From positions 4,871 through 30,310 of the forward strand of contig NW_014578182.1 in the NCBI RefSeq assembly GCF_000485595.1: DNA of 25,440 nt. Reading direction: 5' to 3'. The position numbers were made by a program, and so were the translations under genes. Shown in pieces: positions 20,522-25,440 of the stretch. A model generated the notes under the pieces. It worked only from the letters and a program-made list of their open reading frames with translations, had not been told where the DNA came from and did no database searches. This DNA comes from Priapulus caudatus (taxonomy: Eukaryota; Priapulida; Priapulimorpha; Priapulimorphida; Priapulidae). The first letter of the stretch is position 1. Every line of letters begins with the position of its first letter.

Positions 20522-20565
20522 ATCAGGAGTGAATAATAAAAGAATCTCTATTATTCACTCCTGAT
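20522..20565. repeat. Perfect 17-bp stem hairpin
   Basis: ATCAGGAGTGAATAATA (20522-20538), a 10-base loop, and TATTATTCACTCCTGAT (20549-20565). It is too short for a typical microRNA precursor. It could be a very short palindromic element or a cruciform-forming site. Confidence 0.8.
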
Positions 20566-20848
20566 CTTATGTATGCGAGAGCACATAGCAACGACACGCA
20601 GTGAAATGTACAGTGGTGAGTTATTGATGCGAACTTCAAGAATAATCAGATTGTCGGCAAATCAACGTCGGCACTGTATGCACGCGTATACATGCACGCA
20701 TCCATATTTGAAGAGGAGTACATCTCGAGTATCCATCCAACTGCACACAACCACTATGTGTAGTGGCAGAATTCATCGAACTTTTAAATACAGCCTCGAG
20801 GGTTCCACATCAATAATTAAACATCTCAACGTCTGGTAAGTATGTAGA

Positions 20849-20869
20849 CACACACACACACACACACAG
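20849..20869. repeat. (CA)n microsatellite
   Basis: About ten CA dinucleotides after TGTAGA and before GTCTTC. Confidence 0.95.
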
Positions 20870-21209
20870 TCTTCTCGAACAGCACTCACACTTTATAATA
20901 ATAATAATTTTATCCCGATCACTTACAACTTTCCAAGCTGCCGAATGGCAAAAAATACCTAATGTGTTGCTTCGTAGCACCAACGGAAAATATTACTGCA
21001 ACTCGATAGCAAAATAAGATTCTTCTTATGAAAATTGTACACTGTACAAATGCAATACAATTTCCTAGACATAAACGTAAAAATACGACGGAACTCAAGC
21101 CCCCTGGAAAAAACCTCTCTCACAAAGATATCTATACCATAAACACATGGAGGGTTTGGAGTACTCAGCAAAAACATACGCACCGGTTACTTCCTGCACG
21201 ATGCAGGCC

Positions 21210-21224
21210 ACCGCCCTCTAGTGG
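21210..21224 (-). promoter_or_regulatory. CTCF-like core motif
   Basis: The minus strand reads CCACTAGAGGGCGGT, which fits the bilaterian CTCF core consensus CCASYAGRKGGCRST at every position. It lies about 450 bp downstream of the FE65 stop codon. A second near-match, CCGCCAGGGGGCGCC (22279-22293, plus strand), lies inside the FE65 coding exon, where GC-rich codons could produce it by chance. Binding is not shown. Confidence 0.35.
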
Positions 21225-21602
21225 TGACTGCGTAAACGTGTAGCGCAGTCTTATGTTGCACAAACAAACACAGGTCAGCACCCTTGGACTCGTTAAATGG
21301 GGCAAAGAAACCAACTCTATAGAAGCTAAGCGATTTTTCTCCATGAGACGCGCAAGACATGAGGCAGCGTCACTTAGTGAGGCGACTGCCGACGCCACCT
21401 ATGTATCCGCGTCCGGCAGCGCAGTCAAACGACCATTGTTAACTTGTTGATTTCTCTGAACAGGCTCTTTCAACCTTTTCCTGGTGGTGGCAAGCGTGCG
21501 TTGTGCGGCAACCATGTTCCTGGCTGAGCCGGAGCACGCGCAGTCTCTCTGTAGGCAACATGCATCATGGGGAGGAGGCTCTTCCATTCGGGCAGTACAC
21601 GA

Positions 21603-21623
21603 CCCCCCCCCCCCCCCCCCCCC
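21603..21623. repeat. 21-bp C homopolymer (G-run in the FE65 3' UTR)
   Basis: Twenty-one consecutive C on the plus strand, so a G21 run in the FE65 transcript about 52 bases after the stop codon, if that region is transcribed unspliced. Such a run can form a G-quadruplex, and its length is error-prone in sequencing. Confidence 0.95.
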
Positions 21624-21674
21624 GCCGCACCGCAAACAAGAGGCCACCTCGTTCGCTCTCTGCCGCGGCGCCCC

Positions 21675-23696
21675 TTAGCTACTGTTGCCACTACTTTTCT
21701 TGCGGCCAGCGAGAGAGCCCAGCATGCCCTTGATCGCCATGCCGATGCTCTTGGGCGTCGTCGGCGGCGTCTGCTCCTCCTGGTCGCGCGCGTGTGCGTC
21801 GAGGCACTTCTGGTAGCGCAGCTTGCACGCCGCCTCGATCGTCTTCGCGAGCGCGCCGCTCGACGGCTCGCAGTGGAACACGTGCGCCATGAAGAGGTCC
21901 TGCGCCGTGTGCATGATGTACGCGCAGTACTCGACCTCGCGGCCGATGCCGAGGAACGACAGGTAGCGCACGCGCGACTCCTGCAGCACGCGCTCCGGGT
22001 TCCCCGCGTCGACGACCGTGATCACCGACGGCGCGACGGCGACGTTCGCGAGCGACCACATCTCGCGCGGCGACATGTGGATCATGCGCTCGATCGCCGT
22101 GTTGATCACCTCGATGCCCATCGGCCGGGCGACCTGCGTCGCGCCGAGGTAGTGCGCGCGGATCTGCTTCTTCGGCTCCTCCATCGGCGTCGGGAACGAC
22201 TGCGGCGGCGCGCTGCCCGGCCGCACGCCGCGCCGGTTCTGCGTCGGCAGGTTGGTCGGGCGCGCGCGCCGCACGATGCCGCCAGGGGGCGCCGCAGCGG
22301 GCGGCGCGACAAGGTTGTGCGCGAGGCTGCGCTCGATCATGATGCGCTTGCAGATGTCGCGCAGCGTGTTGGCGATGGTGCGCGCCGGCGAGTCGCAGCG
22401 GAACACGTGGCACATGTGCACGCGCGTCGTGCGGTCGCGCGCCACGTACGCAAAGTCGCGGCCGTTGTCGCGGCCGACGCCCCACACGCGGATCGAGTGG
22501 ATCGGCTGCGCGTGCAGCACGGCAAGGTCGTGCGGGTGGATCAGCTTCAGGCTGTGGTCGTCGAGGTCCATGTAGAGCTCCTTGCCGTCGCCCCAGCGAC
22601 CGACGACGTCGAGCGCGACGTTGCGGCCGAGCGACAGGTCGACGATGCAGCGCGACACCGCCTTGCTGCTGCGCTCCGGCGTCAGGTCGTCCTCGGAGAT
22701 CTCGACCCAGCCAAGCGACTGCACGGCGAAGCGCACCTGCCGCGGCGGCGGCGACCCCTCGCCCTCCTCCGCCGCTTCCTCCTCCGTCGTTGCCGCGGGC
22801 TTCTCCTCCTGTTCGGCTGCAGTCTCGGCGGACTGCCGGCCGTCAGGGGGCGCGGGCGAGACGTCGGCGGGCGGGCGTGTGGGCGGTGCGGATGGCTGCG
22901 GCGGCGGCGGCTCGCGCTGGATCGTGCCGCTCTTGATGTGCCAGTAGTAGGGGCCGTCGGCATCCTCGTGCTTCTCCCAGCCTGCAGGCAGCTTCTCCTC
23001 CTTCTGCTGCTTCTCCTCCTCGTCCTCCCCCTCCTCTCGCTGCCTGTCAGTGCTGTCCTCCTCCTTCGGAGAGACGGCCCTCTCCGTCTCCTTGCTGTGC
23101 GCCAGCTGGGCCTTCACCTTCTTATTGACGACGGCGTAGATGTCGTCGTTGCGTGGCCCGCGCACGTACTCGATCTTCCTGCTCTCCTCCTCGTCGGCCG
23201 CGTCACCGCCGACGTTGCTATCTGCGCTAATGTTCTTCAGATTGTTCTCGCCCACCGTGCTGCTGCCGTCGTCGACGGCAACCGTCGTCTCGTCGACCTC
23301 GTTGCGGTTCGACTCGATGCCACGGTAGCACCGGAAGCGCTCGTCGGCGTTGTCGCCCGCAGCAACGCTGTCCGGCGAGCTGAGGTGGGGCGTCGACGGG
23401 AGGTTTGCAGTCGGGTCTGCTGTGAGGTCAAGCCCCATCGACGGCAGGTCGATGTGGTTGTAGCTGCGGCGGCTCTTCACCGACGAGTCGCGCGTGAACG
23501 TGCCCGTGTCGACGTCCTCGTAGATCTCCGCGTCGTCGTAGTCGTCGCCGATCTCGCCGCCGTCGTCCGCCGCGCAGCGCATCTCCCCGCCACCGCCGCC
23601 GCCGCTCAGCGCCTCGTCCAGCTGGTAGTTCGGGTTCGAGAAACTGATCGGGAGGTTGTTGTCAGCGAACGCGTCGCTGCTGTCGGCAGCACTCAT
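21675..23696 (-). CDS. FE65 (amyloid precursor protein-binding family B) adaptor homologue
   Basis: FE65 proteins bind the cytoplasmic tail of amyloid-precursor-family proteins and link it to the cytoskeleton, trafficking factors and transcription. Seen, in 673 residues: an acidic unstructured N-terminus (1-234) with NPNY at 21-24 and an acidic/basic run at 213-235; a WW domain at about 235-265 (LPAGW, GPYYWHIKSG); a proline/glutamate linker; PTB1 at about 320-458 (FAVQSLGWVEI, SIRVWGVGRDNGRDFAYVAR, CHVFRCDSPA); PTB2 at about 505-635 (HYLGATQVARPMGIEVIN, VRYLSFLGIGREVEY, AACKLRYQKCLDA); and a basic tail. The domain order and length match the family. The ATG at 23696 is supported by an in-frame TGA 27 bases upstream; the stop is TAA. 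The gene is uninterrupted, unlike vertebrate FE65 genes, which have many coding exons. The CDS is markedly more GC-rich than its flanks. Position 261 is Arg where human FE65 has the second WW tryptophan. Confidence 0.93.
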   Translation of the reverse strand: MSAADSSDAFADNNLPISFSNPNYQLDEALSGGGGGGEMRCAADDGGEIGDDYDDAEIYEDVDTGTFTRDSSVKSRRSYNHIDLPSMGLDLTADPTANLPSTPHLSSPDSVAAGDNADERFRCYRGIESNRNEVDETTVAVDDGSSTVGENNLKNISADSNVGGDAADEEESRKIEYVRGPRNDDIYAVVNKKVKAQLAHSKETERAVSPKEEDSTDRQREEGEDEEEKQQKEEKLPAGWEKHEDADGPYYWHIKSGTIQREPPPPQPSAPPTRPPADVSPAPPDGRQSAETAAEQEEKPAATTEEEAAEEGEGSPPPRQVRFAVQSLGWVEISEDDLTPERSSKAVSRCIVDLSLGRNVALDVVGRWGDGKELYMDLDDHSLKLIHPHDLAVLHAQPIHSIRVWGVGRDNGRDFAYVARDRTTRVHMCHVFRCDSPARTIANTLRDICKRIMIERSLAHNLVAPPAAAPPGGIVRRARPTNLPTQNRRGVRPGSAPPQSFPTPMEEPKKQIRAHYLGATQVARPMGIEVINTAIERMIHMSPREMWSLANVAVAPSVITVVDAGNPERVLQESRVRYLSFLGIGREVEYCAYIMHTAQDLFMAHVFHCEPSSGALAKTIEAACKLRYQKCLDAHARDQEEQTPPTTPKSIGMAIKGMLGSLAGRKKSSGNSS

Positions 23697-25235
23697 GCTG
23701 GGCCGCGGGGCAGGTGGCGCTCACGGCACCGCGGCCAGCGTTGTCGTCGCCGCCGCACGGTCCGTCCGCATTGATGGCGTGCTCAATCGCGCGGCGCCGC
23801 CGCTGTTGCCGTTAGCAACGCTCGATAACCTGCCGATTCGCGTGCGTTCCTTTTTAGGCTGGGGTCTCCTCCTTAGGTTCCCAGACAATGACAGAGACAG
23901 AGACAGAGTAAGCACGTAGGAGAGAGGGAGAGACTGAGAGAGAGACGCTTAATAGATAGTTAAGCTGCTTGATGGGGCGGAACACTGTCTGCTGTAGATA
24001 GTCGATAGCGAGTAGGTCTGCTTTCCACACGAACACGGCTTTAGCGGTCGTCTCCGCGCAGTGCACGGTACTTCTGGATCTCGACTTGAAACACTTTGCT
24101 CAGTTCGACGACGAGATGCGCTCGGAATTTCTGCAACGAGATAGAGAGACGTAATTTTATTATTGTTGACTTGCGCACTCATCTGGCGCAGAATACTCCA
24201 CGATGCAACAATCACCCTCCCAACAGCATGTCCTCTTTAGATACCTATATGTAGAGTCCAGGATGAAAGCAAAGCAAGAATGCGCTCCTACAAATAAATA
24301 CCAAACATTCAAGAACTGATTAAACATTCCCGTCAAAGTATCCCCGTCGAACGGTACCTGTCCTGGCTGTCACACCTTTAGGTTTCCGTGAATATCTAGG
24401 TCAGCTGTACTTCCGCTTACCTAGTACCGCGTTCAGCAGACTTATGATGAAATACTCGGCGTTACACCGGCTCTGCACTGTTTGCCACGCTCATACAAAC
24501 TCCCGTTCATAAAAACACTTCCTCCTCTACATCAGACAACAACGCTTTCTCGAGCTCGCAGACTCGTAACAGATATCTCGCAGACTCTTCGAAAAAGAAG
24601 TCTGCAGTTACAGATATTCCTGCGACGGATATCTGCAGCACGCAGTGCGTCTGCAGTTAGATGCAGAGATCTATGCGACAGCGGGAGGCAAGATCATGCG
24701 TCGGCGTTGTACTTGCCGCTACGCACATGAACGACGGACTCGCACGGATTGCTACTCCCACACAGCAAGACACTCCTCAGCGGCGATTACTCGCGCGAGC
24801 AGACGGCTACGGCTTAAGCGCGAGCCTTCGTCGTCGCGTCGTAGCGCGCCCGTGTCTGGCAGCGAGGAGACACTGACTCAGCTCAGGCACGCCGGATCAA
24901 TACGGTATATCGTTAACCATTCACCGGCTGCCTGCTCTCCCTCGGCTCGCGTACGTACCCGCACGCCAGCCCGGTGTTTCTTTCTCTCTCTCTCTCTCGC
25001 TGCGGGCGGGTGATCTTCTCGATCTCGCCCAATACTAGGAAAAGACCGCTGGTCGATTGGTACTCCCACACACGCGAATTCTCTCTTCACACAGGAACCC
25101 AGCGAAACGGATGCAGCCGCAGCCAGTGACGCCGCCTCTTGCATGTCACGCATCCCACTGCACTGACGCACGCGCACGCACGCACGGCCACCGCCTACAG
25201 CACACGTAACGCCAGTTATGTACGCTGCACAAGTT
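23697..25235. other. Upstream region of the FE65 gene, no supported gene
   Basis: On the FE65 strand, a CT-rich tract (complement of 23886-23947) followed by GGGAACCTAAG|GAGG resembles a polypyrimidine tract plus splice acceptor. The coding exon may therefore be preceded by an upstream non-coding exon. No clear TATA box was found. Repeated TCTGCAG and a GCAGACT...AGTCTGC inverted repeat lie near 24578-24610. Open frames here are arginine/serine-rich, overlap in several phases and have no recognised domain. Confidence 0.5.
23886..23947. repeat. GA-rich simple repeat (GACA/GAGA)
   Basis: Imperfect GACAGA and GAGAGA units. On the FE65 sense strand this is a CT tract 190-250 bases upstream of the start codon, either 5' UTR or the polypyrimidine tract of a 5' UTR intron. 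Confidence 0.9.
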
Positions 25236-25405
25236 GGCAGAGATTTTTGCCAGCAGGAGCAAAGGCTAATTCGCACAGACGAACTGTGTGATAGGGCAGA
25301 GTTTTGCACGCAGGGGCAAAGGCTCACACACACACACACACACACGAACTGTGCGATAGGGCAGAGTTTTGCCAGCAGGGGCAAAGGCTCACACACACGC
25401 ACGCA

Positions 25406-25437
<32 letters not shown>

Positions 25438-25440
25438 CAC
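25236..25440 (+). repeat. Tandem repeat of 59-65 bp with embedded CA/CACG tracts, running off the window
   Basis: Three units begin GGCAGAG at 25236, 25295 and 25360. Each has TTTGC(C)AGCAGGRGCAAAGGCT, itself containing the inverted pair TTTGCC/GGCAAA, then a variable CA or CACG tract and GAACTGTGYGATAG. The last unit's CGCA/CA tract continues past the window end. The long minus-strand frame from 25438 to 24878 that runs through these repeats is low complexity and not a gene. Confidence 0.9.

Larger units (their letters stand above)
17758..21674. other. Intergenic region downstream of the FE65 gene, no supported gene
   Basis: About 3.9 kb with many short frames and no recognisable domain. 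The frame at 18276-18560 starts at TTG and reads through a poly-C tract, so it is not credible as written. The first AATAAA on the minus strand downstream of the FE65 stop that could be found by eye is at 20188-20183 (in the palindrome AATAAATTTATT), which would give a 3' UTR of about 1.5 kb. Small inverted repeats occur at 19843-19876 (TAATCACTG/CAGTGATTA) and 20522-20565. Otherwise only simple repeats, listed separately. Confidence 0.6.

Noticed and set aside
21691-22485. A 264-codon minus-strand frame within the FE65 exon.
   Set aside because: Out-of-phase shadow of the same exon, with Arg/Ala/Pro-rich low-complexity content; the FE65 frame explains the sequence.
21567-23774. A 735-codon plus-strand open frame, longer than the FE65 frame it overlaps.
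   Set aside because: It is the antisense shadow of a GC-rich gene: strongly Arg/Leu/Ala/Val/His biased, no recognisable domain, and it starts by reading through a poly-C run. The opposite strand has clear WW and PTB domains.
24878-25438. 186-codon minus-strand frame upstream of FE65.
   Set aside because: Cys/Val/Arg runs come from CA and CACG microsatellites and the 59-65-bp tandem repeat; no domain or splice support.

Overview
This window looks like nuclear DNA of a bilaterian animal, most likely an invertebrate. The evidence is an FE65-type WW/PTB adaptor gene, a TTAGGG-type interstitial telomeric tract, a decayed PIF/Harbinger transposon, and abundant micro- and minisatellites. No bacterial operons, phage genes or CRISPR arrays are visible. 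The species cannot be named from sequence alone.

Layout. 1-1575: a Harbinger-type element (about 131-1575) with degenerate terminal inverted repeats, subterminal repeats and a truncated HARBI1-like transposase. 1576-2900: a tRNA-like A-box/B-box segment, an AT-rich stretch and a short (TTAGGG)n tract, with no gene. 2901-17757: two head-to-tail copies of an unrecognised composite repeat (2901-7840 and 7841-17757). Each copy has a left arm, a core inverted repeat of about 265 bp per arm, a right arm with a 40-bp G-rich minisatellite, and a CRE/AP-1/TATA-like module. Copy 2 is longer for four visible reasons: a 3.4-kb element with very long inverted arms inserted in the core, an 814-bp element with inverted repeats inserted in the right arm, a minisatellite expanded from about 6 to about 36 units, and about 320 bp of extra microsatellite-bearing DNA. 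Copy 1 preserves the empty site for both insertions. 17758-21674: intergenic DNA rich in simple repeats, with no supported gene. 21675-23696 (minus strand): the one convincing intact gene, an FE65 (APBB family) homologue of 673 codons in a single uninterrupted exon. 23697-25440: its upstream region, ending in a 59-65-bp tandem repeat with CA/CACG tracts that runs off the window.

There is no pathway linking the genes. The window is one host gene next to a repeat-rich region with nested transposon insertions. Differences between the two big repeat copies are mostly 1-base indels, and one N is present at 6617, so the repeat region may carry consensus errors or an assembly artefact. Small reading frames there should not be trusted. 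The best leads for something undescribed are the composite repeat, the long-armed element at 10175-13601 with its paired empty site, and the intronless FE65 gene with an NPxY motif in its own N-terminus.
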